Assembly: GCA_026991535.1 (NCBI GenBank)
Contig: JALXBH010000318.1
Coordinates: 1-33,084, forward strand
DNA from: Calditrichia bacterium
Lineage (GTDB): Bacteria > Calditrichota > Calditrichia > Calditrichales > J004
Length of the DNA: 33,084 bases
Direction: 5' to 3'
Of this stretch, positions 23,936-32,634 are shown in pieces (position 1 is the stretch's first letter; each line of letters starts with the position of its first letter). Both the position numbers and the translations under genes were made by a program. The notes below the pieces were generated by a model that saw only the letters and a list, made by a program, of their open reading frames with translations, did no database searches and was not told the DNA's origin.

Positions 23936-23951
23936 ACAAACCGGAGGGTTA

Positions 23952-23972
23952 TCCCACAGGTTTACTGTAGGA
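23952..23972. repeat. Small hairpin after hldD
   Basis: TCCCACAG and CTGTAGGA form an 8-bp stem with one mismatch and a 5-base loop, 16 bp after the hldD stop. No T-run follows, so a terminator role is only possible. Confidence 0.35.
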
Positions 23973-24170
23973 TGAGGATTCTGCTTAAATTATATTGAAA
24001 TATCTTTTTAAGAAATGTCTATTACTTATCGCTAACTAAGCGATGACATGGAATATGTAAATCTCTATTATTTATTTGCAGAACGGGTTATCTTTAGATA
24101 TTTTGAAAAAGTACTAGTATAGATAAAAGTTATTAACCTATAAAAAATGATCTAAAAGATGGAGAAAAGA
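23973..24170. other. AT-rich spacer upstream of the orphan ORF
   Basis: From about 23973 the base composition shifts sharply to AT-rich, unlike the neighbouring operons, and stays so to about 24560. The stretch before the orphan ORF contains no other ORF of note. TATAGAT at 24118-24124 is a possible -10 element, but no good -35 accompanies it. Confidence 0.5.
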
Positions 24171-24497
24171 ATGAAAACATTATCTCAACCTCGTAATATA
24201 TTGCTTAAAAAATATGAAGAATATGTAATTAAAAAGATGGGAACAGGAGATAAATGGGAAATTGAACACCGTTTAGCCCATATTCATGGCCACAAAGCTG
24301 GACTGAAAATATGGGTTGAGGGTAGACAACGAGACTCTGAAATTAGAGAATATTTTGAAAATAAGGAAAGAGATAATCGTGATGGCTATTTTTTTTATAA
24401 TAGTATAATGAAACCAAGCTATGTTGAATTTGAGAAGATAGAAAGTTATAAGTCTGGAAATAGGATGAACTTAATTCTAACATACAAAAGAAAATAG
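24171..24497 (+). CDS. Orphan AT-rich hypothetical protein
   Basis: A 108-aa ORF that I do not recognise. It starts at the ATG at 24171, with GGAG six bases upstream; an in-frame ATG at 24159 overlaps that ribosome site. The product is rich in Lys, Glu, Tyr and Asn, has no signal peptide or membrane helix, and looks like a small soluble alpha/beta protein (KKYEEYVIKKMGTGDKW, AHIHGHKAGLKIWVEGR, MNLILTYKRK at the end). Its codons favour A/T at third positions, in contrast to every other gene here, which suggests recent transfer. There is no toxin-antitoxin partner or mobility gene beside it. Confidence 0.55.
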   Translation: MKTLSQPRNILLKKYEEYVIKKMGTGDKWEIEHRLAHIHGHKAGLKIWVEGRQRDSEIREYFENKERDNRDGYFFYNSIMKPSYVEFEKIESYKSGNRMNLILTYKRK

Positions 24498-24575
24498 CTT
24501 AAATAGTTAAAGTAAGATTAGTAAACTGTATAGAACCATACTGTAATCTTAAGCTGTATTCTTAAACACCGCCCG

Positions 24576-25280
24576 CTATTCAAAATAATAGCCCACGCCC
24601 ACAAAAATGTTGCTGACCCGGTTGCCATTGGCAATGGGGCTGTCCGCGGCCTGTTTTCCGAAAAACCAGACCCTTGCGCCGACAAAAACACCAAAATCGC
24701 CTACCGGCAGGGTAAGGATGCTTTCCAGCTCCGTGGAAAAACCGGCCTCCGCCTTATAGTTTTCCGTGCCATAATAATAGTTGCTTAAGGCCGCGCTCTG
24801 ATATTGCAGTCCCGCTGCGGTAAGCAGGCTAAAGGGGCCGGGGAAGAAGTGGGTATAGAGCTGCAGGTCCGCTTCCCAGCTTTTATGCCGGCCGGAAACA
24901 TCCTGCAGCAGTGCCAGGCGCGCGGTCAGATTGCCCGGCAGGCGCTTCCCCAGCTGTACGCCGGCCTCAATGGCCTGGGGGCGGTCGGTCAGGGGGGCGT
25001 CATCCTTGCGGAACTGGTGCGAGCGTATCTGCGCCGCCACCGAGGCAAACCAGCCGTCGGAGCGGAAAAAGGTATATCCCAGGCGGTTGGCCTCTATCCA
25101 CACGGGGCCGTATCCGCCAAAGATGAGCGGGCTGGGACTGACCGAAATATCCGTGCCCGTATAGTTACGTTCCTTTATGGTAGCCCCGAAGGCCCACAGA
25201 CCGTAGGCCGGCTCCATCAGGCCCTGCGCCAGGGAAAGCCCGGCATAAATCAGCATAAAAAAAAGTGATTTTAAAAACAT
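24576..25280 (-). CDS. Outer membrane protein, MipA/OmpV-like
   Basis: A 234-aa exported beta-barrel candidate. The signal peptide (MFLKSLFFMLIYAGLSLAQG) has a likely cleavage near residue 19. Then come alternating hydrophobic/aromatic strands typical of a barrel, including SPSPLIFGGYGPVWIEANRL and GWFASVAAQIRSHQF. The protein ends in an aromatic strand, IFVGVGYYFE, with the terminal Phe-Glu. The order of motifs resembles the MipA/OmpV scaffold family, though this was judged by eye. A strong AAGGGGG ribosome site lies just before the ATG. It is downstream of the M28 peptidase gene on the same strand, separated by a 9-bp perfect hairpin. Confidence 0.65.
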   Translation of the reverse strand: MFLKSLFFMLIYAGLSLAQGLMEPAYGLWAFGATIKERNYTGTDISVSPSPLIFGGYGPVWIEANRLGYTFFRSDGWFASVAAQIRSHQFRKDDAPLTDRPQAIEAGVQLGKRLPGNLTARLALLQDVSGRHKSWEADLQLYTHFFPGPFSLLTAAGLQYQSAALSNYYYGTENYKAEAGFSTELESILTLPVGDFGVFVGARVWFFGKQAADSPIANGNRVSNIFVGVGYYFE

Positions 25281-25301
25281 GGATACCCCCTTATATATAA
25301 A

Positions 25302-25328
25302 GGACGGATGCCGTTACAACATCCGTCC
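25302..25328 (-). terminator. Hairpin between M28 peptidase and MipA-like genes
   Basis: Perfect 9-bp arms GGACGGATG and CATCCGTCC with a 9-base loop lie downstream of the M28 peptidase stop. Reading the minus strand, TTTATATATAAGG follows, a weak U-rich tail. Reading plus, CTGTTTTTCTG follows. It probably ends or attenuates transcription, and it sits about 20 bp before the next start codon. Confidence 0.55.
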
Positions 25329-25428
25329 CTGTTTTTCTGTCCGTTCGGATTGCCAATAGCGCCTATATTAGCAGCCGAAGTTCACAAAAGTTTTACATGA
25401 AGAAAATATTTTATAAAAGAGCAGGCTC

Positions 25429-27105
25429 CTATTTTGTTCCGTAAAGCTCCTGCCATTTGGCCTCGAATTCATTACCCTTAACCCACACCGGCTGATCCGG
25501 GTTGCCGGCCACTTTCAGGGCGGTACGGAAAAGCACGCGCATGTCGCGCTGGCAACCGCTCAGGTCCCACACCGCGGTCACACTGTCACTCAATTGGTGA
25601 TAGTGGTTTGTCTTGTATTCCTTCGGGTCGGCTTTCGGCGGTTGAACAAAATCCCTGCCCGGGTTGATATAAAGCGCGGGAATACCGGCCTTGGCAAAGT
25701 TGATCTGGTCGGAACGGTAAAAACTGCCGGCATTGGGGTTGGCGTCGCCGGTAATTTTCAGCGGCTGTTCCCCGCCATCGGCGGCGGGAACCATTGTTTG
25801 GGCGGCCACCTCTTTAAGGGCCGTGCCCAGACTGTTCATCTCCACGCCAATGGCGGCCAGGTCGCGGGTCAGTCCGAAAATCTGCGGCATGTCGATGTTG
25901 AAATCGGCCACGATTTTATTGCGGGCGAAGGGCGGTTTGGCCACAAACCAGCGGCTGCCGAGAGAGCCGCTTTCCTCGGCGGCGCAGGCCAGAAAGAGGA
26001 TGCTGCGGGCCGGTTTGTCCTTCAGTTTGCCAAAGGCGCCGGCCATGTTGATCAGCGCGGCGGTACCGAGCGCATTGTCCCAGGCGCCGTTATAAACCTG
26101 ATCCTCTGCCCGCGGATCGCTGTTTTTACCCAGATGGTCGTAATGGGCGGAAAAGACGATCACCTGATCCCTGAGCCGGGGATCGCTGCCGGGTAAAATG
26201 CCCAGCACGTTTTTGGTCTCGATGACCCGCTTTGCGCTTTCGATATAGGCGCTCAGCGTGTACCCGGTATCGCGGGGTTTAAAGTCGCGGCGGGCGGCCA
26301 TTTCAAACAGACCCTGCAAAGTGCTGCCCATGCTTTTGGCGATCTTTTCCGAGGTGGCCTGGTCGATCCAGGCCAGCAGATCCACCTGATAACCGCTGCC
26401 GGGCAGATCCAGGGCAAATTTTTCCTTGGCGCCGCTGTGGCCGATAACACTAAAGGGGTAGCTGGCCGAGGGGGTGGTATGGATCATGATGGCCCCGGCC
26501 GCGCCCAGACGCATGGCCTGTTCAAATTTATAGGTCCAGCGTCCGTAGTAGGTGCGCGCCTCACCCTTAAACAGTGCCTTGCCGTTCTCCGTAACGGGCG
26601 GGTCGTTGTTCAGGAATAGCAGCACCTTACCCTTTACGTCGGCGCCTTTAATGTCGTCCCAACCATATTCCGGGGCCTGCACGCCGTAGCCGACAAACAG
26701 GATCGGGGCGTTTTTGATATCCACCACCTTTTCCGGGGAAGTGGACCAATAGGTCAGGGTCTCATCGGAAACATAGTCCAGCTTTGTGTTGCCGCGGCGG
26801 ATGGTCAGTGACGATTTTTCCGCTATTTTACGGGAACCGACCATCTTAAAGGTTTGGTAATAGCTGCCGTCCACCGTTTGCAGACCGTTCTCCTCAAAGC
26901 GCCGGGCAATATAGGCGGCGGCTTTCTCTTCACCTGCCGTGCCCGGAGCCCGTCCCTCCATCTCATCGGCGGAGAGCACTTTTACATCCCGCAGGATATT
27001 TTCCGCCAGGATGGTATTTGCAGCCTCCGTTTCGGACATACCGCCGTTTTGGCAGCTCCATGTAACAGACGATACCAAAATCAATAATAAAAACAAACGA
27101 GTCAT
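25429..27105 (-). CDS. M28 family metallopeptidase with PA domain, lipoprotein
   Basis: A 558-aa exported zinc aminopeptidase-like protein. The ATG at 27105 has GGGAG six bases upstream and gives a lipoprotein signal MTRLFLLLILVSSVTWSC; an in-frame GTG at 27117 is rejected. A protease-associated domain lies at roughly residues 130-260 (KGKVLLFLNNDPP, RLGAAGAIMIHTT). The M28 metal ligands are visible: FSAHYDHLG (near 318), GAWDNALG (near 341), AAEESGSLGS with the catalytic Glu (near 375), DFNIDMP (near 402) and NHYHQLSDS (near 501). It is expected to trim peptides at the periplasm or cell surface. Substrate preference is not readable. Confidence 0.92.
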   Translation of the reverse strand: MTRLFLLLILVSSVTWSCQNGGMSETEAANTILAENILRDVKVLSADEMEGRAPGTAGEEKAAAYIARRFEENGLQTVDGSYYQTFKMVGSRKIAEKSSLTIRRGNTKLDYVSDETLTYWSTSPEKVVDIKNAPILFVGYGVQAPEYGWDDIKGADVKGKVLLFLNNDPPVTENGKALFKGEARTYYGRWTYKFEQAMRLGAAGAIMIHTTPSASYPFSVIGHSGAKEKFALDLPGSGYQVDLLAWIDQATSEKIAKSMGSTLQGLFEMAARRDFKPRDTGYTLSAYIESAKRVIETKNVLGILPGSDPRLRDQVIVFSAHYDHLGKNSDPRAEDQVYNGAWDNALGTAALINMAGAFGKLKDKPARSILFLACAAEESGSLGSRWFVAKPPFARNKIVADFNIDMPQIFGLTRDLAAIGVEMNSLGTALKEVAAQTMVPAADGGEQPLKITGDANPNAGSFYRSDQINFAKAGIPALYINPGRDFVQPPKADPKEYKTNHYHQLSDSVTAVWDLSGCQRDMRVLFRTALKVAGNPDQPVWVKGNEFEAKWQELYGTK

Positions 27106-27167
27106 AAAATCTCCCACGGGAAACAGACCGGTTATAAGCCGTCCCCTTTGTAATGTTGCGGTTTCAA

Positions 27168-28133
27168 CTATCTTAAGCCGTATTGTGTCAGAACCTCTTC
27201 CGGGATGGGCCCCAAATCCGAAGCTCCCGCATTTTCATCCACCTGCTTCGGGGTTTTGGCCCCCGGTATGGCCGTATGGCAGGCCGGATGGGAAATACAA
27301 AAACGCAAACTGACCCGGGCCATGGACTGATCCGGGTAGTGATCGAACAGCGGCCTTATCCGTTCCAGCTCCGTCAGGTACTTCTCCAGCTTTTGCGGCG
27401 AAAGGTTCATGCTGCGGTGATCCTCGGCGCTGAAGGTGCTGTCGCGGTTGAACTTGCCGGTTAAAAATCCGAACAGCAAGGGTATACGAACGATGACGCC
27501 CACGCCATGTTCCAGCGCTTTGGGGAAAAGTACCTGTTCCGCCTCCCGCTCCAGCAGGTTATAGCGCACCTGGATGACGTCGAGGAGGTCATGGTGGCGA
27601 TCCAGCAGATGGGCCTGTTCCGTCTCTTTAAAGGATTGAATGCTCAGACCGGCATGCAGAATTTTACCATCTTTCTTTAGCTTTTCCAGCGCCCGCCAGG
27701 GTTCATCGCGTTCCAGCTTATCCAGGTCGGGGCTGTGCAGTTGCAGGATGTCCAGCGCTTCCACCCCCAGCCGTTTCAGGCTTTTCTCGGCGGCGGAGAT
27801 CAGATATTCCTCCGTGTAGGTTTGTTTGATCGGACCGTAGCCCTCATCGTCATCGTCTCCGGCATTGTAAAAATCATTTCCCGCCTTGGTGGCGATGATC
27901 ACATTGCCCTTGCCCCGTTCGCGGATCACCCCGGCGATCAGCTCCTCGGAGTGGCCGAAGCCGTAAACATCGGCCGTGTCGATCAGGGTCACGCCCTTAT
28001 CGAGGGCGGCGTTCAGGGCGCGGATGGAGACCGCGTCATCGGTCGGCCCCCAGTTCATGCCGCCGATGGCCCAGGCGCCAAAGCCCATGGTGGATACCCG
28101 CGGGCCCCGTTGGCCCAGTTGTGTATAGCGCAT
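27168..28133 (-). CDS. Aldo/keto reductase
   Basis: A 321-aa NADPH-dependent oxidoreductase of the aldo/keto reductase superfamily (TIM barrel). The start MRYTQLGQRGPRVSTMGFGAW is typical. The catalytic tetrad is visible as Asp and Tyr in LIDTADVYGFGHSEELI, Lys in VIIATKAGNDF and His in ILQLHSPDL. Cofactor-binding CHTAIPGAKTPKQVDENAGA is near the C-terminus. It belongs to the general YajO/IolS-like group. The substrate is unknown. It lies downstream of AMP nucleosidase, separated from it by a terminator, and the next gene downstream is the M28 peptidase. Confidence 0.93.
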   Translation of the reverse strand: MRYTQLGQRGPRVSTMGFGAWAIGGMNWGPTDDAVSIRALNAALDKGVTLIDTADVYGFGHSEELIAGVIRERGKGNVIIATKAGNDFYNAGDDDDEGYGPIKQTYTEEYLISAAEKSLKRLGVEALDILQLHSPDLDKLERDEPWRALEKLKKDGKILHAGLSIQSFKETEQAHLLDRHHDLLDVIQVRYNLLEREAEQVLFPKALEHGVGVIVRIPLLFGFLTGKFNRDSTFSAEDHRSMNLSPQKLEKYLTELERIRPLFDHYPDQSMARVSLRFCISHPACHTAIPGAKTPKQVDENAGASDLGPIPEEVLTQYGLR

Positions 28134-28162
28134 TGTGTCACCTCATGCTAAAATGGTTTTAT

Positions 28163-28198
28163 GAAAAAAGACCCGCGCGCGGATATTCCGCCGCCGGG
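28163..28198 (-). terminator. Intrinsic terminator of AMP nucleosidase
   Basis: On the minus strand CCCG-GCG-GCGGA, loop ATA, TCCGC-GCG-CGGG forms a two-part GC stem with a 3x3 internal loop, followed by TCTTTTTT. It lies just past the AMP nucleosidase stop. Confidence 0.75.
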
Positions 28199-28204
28199 CG
28201 GCTC

Positions 28205-28978
28205 TTAATAGCGAAAGTGTTTGATATGCTCACCCTTTTCCTCGATATCGGTCATGGCCTCGATGCCGATTTGCAGATGCAGATCGACATAATTTTCCGT
28301 AACCATCTGATCCGATTGTTCCGTTTTGATACCCTCGGGCATCAACGGCATATCGCTGACCAGCAGCAGGGCGCCGCGGCTGATTTCATTGACATGGCCG
28401 ACGATAAAAAAAGTGGCCGTTTCCATATCGATGGCCAGGGCCGAAATACTCTTCAGATAGCTCTTGAATTTTTCGTCCCATTCCCACACCCGGCGGTTGG
28501 TGGTATAGACCACGCCGGTGCGGTATTCCATATTGTGATTGATGATTTTTTCGGAAACGAACTTGTGCAGCTTAAAGGAGGGCAGGGCGGGCACCTCGGG
28601 CGGCATGTAGTCGTTGCTGGTTCCCTCGCCTCGGATGGCGGCAATGGGCAGCACCAGGTGGCCTATTTCGGCGGAGTGCTTAAGGCCGCCGCATTTGCCC
28701 AGGAACAAAACGCCCCGGGGTTCACGGGCCACCAGTAAATCCATAATGGTGGCCACATTGGGCGAGCCCATGCCGTAGTTGATAATGGAGAGACCGTGGC
28801 TGTTGGTGGCCACGCGCATGGGCCGGCCCTGGCCTTTAATCTCGCAGTTAAACTGGTCGGCGAATTTATCCACATAATTCTGGAAGTTGGTCAGCAGGAT
28901 GTAGTCGCCGATCTCATCGATTTGCGCGCCGGTGTAGCGGGGCAGCCAGTTTTTGGCAATATCCAGTTTGGTTTTCAT
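28205..28978 (-). CDS. amn: AMP nucleosidase (short form)
   Basis: Splits AMP into adenine and ribose 5-phosphate in purine salvage. At 257 aa it matches the short bacterial form that lacks the N-terminal domain of E. coli Amn. Features of the purine nucleoside phosphorylase-like fold are VATNSHGLSIINYGMGSPN, VLFLGKCGGLKHSAEIGHLV, then SALAIDMETATFFIVGH and GALLLVSDMPLMPEGIKTE. GAGGAG lies shortly before the ATG. It is preceded by the K+ channel gene with a 102 bp spacer, which likely holds its promoter. Confidence 0.88.
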   Translation of the reverse strand: MKTKLDIAKNWLPRYTGAQIDEIGDYILLTNFQNYVDKFADQFNCEIKGQGRPMRVATNSHGLSIINYGMGSPNVATIMDLLVAREPRGVLFLGKCGGLKHSAEIGHLVLPIAAIRGEGTSNDYMPPEVPALPSFKLHKFVSEKIINHNMEYRTGVVYTTNRRVWEWDEKFKSYLKSISALAIDMETATFFIVGHVNEISRGALLLVSDMPLMPEGIKTEQSDQMVTENYVDLHLQIGIEAMTDIEEKGEHIKHFRY

Positions 28979-29080
28979 CGTCGCTCCTCATGATTGATCT
29001 GAACCTGAAAAAATAAGCTTTTCTGTTTAACAATCAAGAATATCGTTGGAAATCAGAAGAACAGGGAAATTCGGGCTGAT

Positions 29081-29881
29081 TTACAGCGCCTCACCGCAGT
29101 ATTTACAAAAACGGGCGTCGTCATCATGGTTTTCCGCGCCGCAGGCCGGGCAGGCCTGGGTGTTCAGGTTTTGTCCCAGGGCCGAGGTCATCTCCGCGGA
29201 GATGATGCCCGTGGGCACGGCCAGGATGCTGTAACCGAGGATCATTACCAGCGCCGCCACAAACTGTCCCAGCGGCGTTTGCGGGGAGATATCGCCATAG
29301 CCCACGGTGGTCAGGGTGACGATGGCCCAGTAGATGCCCCGGGGAATGCTGGTGAACCCGTTTTCGCCCCCTTCGATCACGTAAATCAGCGAACCGAGAA
29401 TGATCACCAGGGTGAGTACGGAAAAGAGGAAGACGGTTATTTTCCGGCGGCTGGCGATCAGGGCGCGGCGCAGATAGCGTGCCTCCCGGATATATTGCAC
29501 CAGCTTAAGCACCCGGAAAATACGCAGCACGCGCAAAACGCGCACCACCAGCAGATAGTGGCTGCCCGGAAAAAGCAGATCGAGGTAGCTGGGCAAAATG
29601 GCCAGCAAATCCACCACGCCGAAAAAGCTGCGGGCGTAACGGAAGGGCAGCTTGACCACCAGCAGGCGGGCAATATACTCAATGGTGAACAGAATGGTAA
29701 AAAACCACTCCGCCGATATCAGTATGGATTGATACTTTTGGTGAATACTCTCCACGCTGTCCAGCATGACCACGGTAACGCTGACCAGAATGGCCGATAT
29801 CAGCACGACGTCGAATAACTTTCCGGCGCGGGTATCGGCTTCAAAGATTATTTCATGCAGGCGTGAGCGCAGGGAGGCCAT
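29081..29881 (-). CDS. Voltage-gated potassium channel with C-terminal zinc ribbon
   Basis: A 266-aa six-helix ion channel of the Kv/KvAP type. S1-S3 lie within about residues 22-115. S4 carries regularly spaced arginines (VVRVLRVLRIFRVLKLV). S5, the pore helix and the selectivity filter TLTTVGYGD follow, then S6 (ALVMILGYSILAVPTGII). After S6, a short linker leads to a four-cysteine zinc ribbon, CPACGAENHDDDARFCKYCG, at the extreme C-terminus. Similar tails occur in some other bacterial channels, to my knowledge without an established role. The gene lies 15 bp after tyrS on the same strand and may share its transcript. Confidence 0.92.
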   Translation of the reverse strand: MASLRSRLHEIIFEADTRAGKLFDVVLISAILVSVTVVMLDSVESIHQKYQSILISAEWFFTILFTIEYIARLLVVKLPFRYARSFFGVVDLLAILPSYLDLLFPGSHYLLVVRVLRVLRIFRVLKLVQYIREARYLRRALIASRRKITVFLFSVLTLVIILGSLIYVIEGGENGFTSIPRGIYWAIVTLTTVGYGDISPQTPLGQFVAALVMILGYSILAVPTGIISAEMTSALGQNLNTQACPACGAENHDDDARFCKYCGEAL

Positions 29882-29896
29882 GGCGGTTTTTATCCG

Positions 29897-31111
29897 TTAC
29901 GCTGTTTTCAGCCGGGCAAATTTCCGCTTGCCCACCTTGAGTACATGTTCGGCGGAAAGATCAACCGTAAAAAAGGGATCGCTGATTTTTTCGCCGTCCA
30001 GGGAAACGGCGCCGCCTTTGATCAGCCGCCGCGCCGCGCCCTTGGAGTCACAGGTTTTGGTGGCCAGCATCACCTCGTCAATACGCATTGCTCCGCCGCC
30101 CAGGGTAAACTCCGGCATATCGTCGGGCACATCCTTTTTTACAAACAGATTGCGGAAAGCCTCCTCGGCCGCGTCGGCCGCTTTCTCATCGTGATACATG
30201 CGCACCAGGGTACGTCCCAGGTAGCTTTTCAGGTCGCGCGGGTTAACGGCGGGGTCCGCCAATTGGGATTTGATGCGCTCCAGCTCTTCGGCGGAGACAT
30301 CGGTAACCAGCTCAAAATAGCGGTAGATAGCGTCATCGGGGATGGACATGGTCTTACCGTAAATTTCATTGGCCGGTTCGTCGATGCCGATGTAATTCCC
30401 CAGCGACTTGCTCATGCGCTGTTTACCGTCCAGTCCTTCCAGAACCGGCATGGTGAGTATGATCTGCGGCTCCATGTCGTATTCTTTTTGGATATGGCGA
30501 CCGATAACCAGGTTGAATTTCTGTTCGGTGGCCCCCAATTCCACATCGGCCTTAATCTCCACCGAATCGTAGCCCTGCATCAGGGGATAGAAGAATTCAT
30601 GGATGCTGATGGGGAGTTGGGCGGCGTATCTTTTGGCAAAATCATCCCGTTCCAGCATGCGGGCCACGGTAAAGGTGGCGGCCATGCCCATAATCTGCTC
30701 AAAGGTCATTTTTTTGAACCAGTCGCCGTTAAAGCGCACAATGGTCTTGCTCTTATCCAGAATTTTAAAGAACTGATCCTGATAGGTTTGGGCGTGCTCC
30801 ATCACCTGGGCGTGGGAAAGGCGGGGGCGGGTGCTCTTTTTATCGCTGGGATCGCCCACCATGGCCGTGTAATCACCGATGATGACCACCACCTGATGGC
30901 CCAGTTCCTGGAACTGGCGCAGCTTGCGTATGCCCACCGTATGGCCCAGATGAATATCCGGCGCCGTGGGGTCAAATCCCTGTTTGATGATCAGCGGTTT
31001 ATTCTCTTTTTGGCTGCGTTCCAGTTTTTTTACCAGTTCCTCTTCCGGCAGCACCTCCACCGTGCCCCGTTTGATAACATCCATTTGTTCATTGATGGAA
31101 GGAAAAGCCAT
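29897..31111 (-). CDS. tyrS: Tyrosyl-tRNA synthetase
   Basis: Class Ic synthetase charging tRNA-Tyr; 404 aa. The HIGH motif appears as [13 protein letters not shown] (near residue 55), the KMSKS motif as [11 protein letters not shown] (near 230), and a C-terminal S4-like RNA-binding domain covers about the last 65 residues ([19 protein letters not shown] and onwards). The HLGH form and SLGNYIG loop fit the TyrRS group often called TyrZ-like, rather than the E. coli TyrS group. It lies 11 bp after smpB, in an smpB-tyrS-channel cluster. Confidence 0.95.
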   Translation of the reverse strand: MAFPSINEQMDVIKRGTVEVLPEEELVKKLERSQKENKPLIIKQGFDPTAPDIHLGHTVGIRKLRQFQELGHQVVVIIGDYTAMVGDPSDKKSTRPRLSHAQVMEHAQTYQDQFFKILDKSKTIVRFNGDWFKKMTFEQIMGMAATFTVARMLERDDFAKRYAAQLPISIHEFFYPLMQGYDSVEIKADVELGATEQKFNLVIGRHIQKEYDMEPQIILTMPVLEGLDGKQRMSKSLGNYIGIDEPANEIYGKTMSIPDDAIYRYFELVTDVSAEELERIKSQLADPAVNPRDLKSYLGRTLVRMYHDEKAADAAEEAFRNLFVKKDVPDDMPEFTLGGGAMRIDEVMLATKTCDSKGAARRLIKGGAVSLDGEKISDPFFTVDLSAEHVLKVGKRKFARLKTA

Positions 31112-31122
31112 TCGTCACTCCG

Positions 31123-31575
31123 TTAGTAGTTGTTTTTTTGATGACGGGCCACATCGCGCTTCATTTCCCGTTCGGCAATGGCCGCCCGTTTGTCGTATTT
31201 CTTTTTACCCCTGGCCGTGGCCAGTTCTATTTTTATGAGATGGTTTTTAAAATAGACCTTTAGCGGAATCAGGGTTACCCCTTTTTCCTCCACCTGACGG
31301 TAGAGTTTTTTCAGCTCCATGCGCCTGAGCAGCAGCTTACGGTCGCGCAGGGGGTTATGGTTTTGCACCGTGGACATGGAATAGGGATTGATATGCATGC
31401 CGATAAGCCATAGTTCTCCCTTGCGGAAACGGGCATAGGCGTCGGTAAGGTTGGCCTTGCCCTCGCGCAGGGACTTAACCTCAGTGCCTTTCAGCACCAT
31501 GCCGGCTTCATAGGTGTCTAAAATCTCGTAGTCGTGCCGGGCCTTGCGGTTATTTATTATGGTTTTGTGCATCAT
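31123..31575 (-). CDS. smpB: SsrA-binding protein SmpB
   Basis: tmRNA partner in trans-translation rescue of stalled ribosomes; 150 aa, typical. The motif NRKARHDYEILDTYEAGMVL is followed by GTEVKSLREGKANLTDAYA, LWLIGMHINPYS, and a lysine-rich C-terminal tail (GKKKYDKRAAIAEREMKRDV) that enters the mRNA channel. Two adjacent ATGs (31575, 31572) could start it; no Shine-Dalgarno is seen. The tmRNA gene itself was not found in this window. Confidence 0.96.
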   Translation of the reverse strand: MMHKTIINNRKARHDYEILDTYEAGMVLKGTEVKSLREGKANLTDAYARFRKGELWLIGMHINPYSMSTVQNHNPLRDRKLLLRRMELKKLYRQVEEKGVTLIPLKVYFKNHLIKIELATARGKKKYDKRAAIAEREMKRDVARHQKNNY

Positions 31576-31719
31576 TATTTCATAAGTGTGATAAAGCTTA
31601 TAAGTTTAACTAAATCATGGCTATGGTTCAACCGATAAACAGACTGTCCGCGGCGGTAACTTTTTTATCTCCGCGGCATCGAAAAGCTATTTTAAGTAAT
31701 ACAAGGAAACAATCGGCCC

Positions 31720-32634
31720 ATGGAACTTCCCCTTAGCTGGATGCGCGGCCTGTACCCCCGGGCGGATTTCAGGCATACGGCCCTGCGCCATAAGCAGGCC
31801 CATTGGGTTCATTTTGCCTCCATACCGGCGGATATTACTCTGGATGGCTGGCTGGACGGTCTGAAAAGCAGCGAGGGAGAGGCCGTTATTCTGCGCGGCT
31901 GTTCCCAGCCCCTGGCCGACGCCCTAAAGGGACGGGGCTTTGATCTGCTGCCCGTGGGCATGGAAGCGGAAATACCGCTGGGGAGCTTTAGTCCGGGCAC
32001 GGGGTTGCGGGAACTGGAAAGGCGGGCGGCAAAAAGGGGACGTATCGTACCGTTCCTTGTGGATGAACAGCGCGCGGGAGAGATGCAGGCGGTTTGGGAA
32101 AACTCCGTCCATGCCGGCCGGCCGGTGTTGAAAAAGCTTTTTCGCAATGAGCGTTCCTTCCACCGGCGCGGGCTGGCCTTTGTGCAAGCGGGAGGCCAGT
32201 GGCTGGCCTTTATCACCTGGTCACATAACAACAGCCGTAAGCGTCATCTTGAGCAGATGGTGCGCCGCCGGGAGGCGCCCGCCGGAGTGATGGAGGCGCT
32301 TATTCTGGAGCTGATCCGTAAAACAGTGCGCGACGGATACCAGACACTAAGCCTGGGCGAGGTACCGTTCTTTTTTCCGGAAGGATTTTCACCCGGAGCG
32401 AGGGCGGGGTTTATCGCCGCCGGGGGACGTCGTCTGTCCCGTATCTATAATGCCCGCGGCCTGCATCACTTTAAAAATAAATTTCATCCCCAATGGCAGC
32501 CGGTCTATATCTGTGGAAAACCCAAGGTCTCCTGGCTGCACCTTGTGGAAATGGCCTGGCACAGCCGCTTTGTACATTTGGCGGTGGAAACCTACCTGCC
32601 TTTCGGGCATCTTTTTAAAAAGTATAAAAGATAA
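31720..32634 (+). CDS. DUF2156 / MprF C-terminal-like aminoacyl-transferase domain protein
   Basis: A 304-aa soluble protein resembling the C-terminal catalytic half of MprF (phosphatidylglycerol lysyl/alanyl transferase), a double-GNAT fold. Matching segments are AVILRGCSQPLADALKGRGF, HLEQMVRRREAPAGVMEALI, YQTLSLGEVPFF, and the hallmark GLHHFKNKFHPQWQPVYIC. The multi-helix flippase half of MprF is missing. A weakly hydrophobic, basic end (HLAVETYLPFGHLFKKYKR) may help membrane contact. It may transfer an amino acid from aminoacyl-tRNA to a lipid or another acceptor; this is inference. AAGGAAAC lies about 13 bases before the ATG. It is divergent from smpB across 144 bp. Confidence 0.75.
   Translation: MELPLSWMRGLYPRADFRHTALRHKQAHWVHFASIPADITLDGWLDGLKSSEGEAVILRGCSQPLADALKGRGFDLLPVGMEAEIPLGSFSPGTGLRELERRAAKRGRIVPFLVDEQRAGEMQAVWENSVHAGRPVLKKLFRNERSFHRRGLAFVQAGGQWLAFITWSHNNSRKRHLEQMVRRREAPAGVMEALILELIRKTVRDGYQTLSLGEVPFFFPEGFSPGARAGFIAAGGRRLSRIYNARGLHHFKNKFHPQWQPVYICGKPKVSWLHLVEMAWHSRFVHLAVETYLPFGHLFKKYKR

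Noticed and set aside
29945-31126. 393-codon plus-strand ORF over tyrS
   Set aside because: Antisense shadow in GC-rich DNA; the minus strand encodes an intact tyrosyl-tRNA synthetase.
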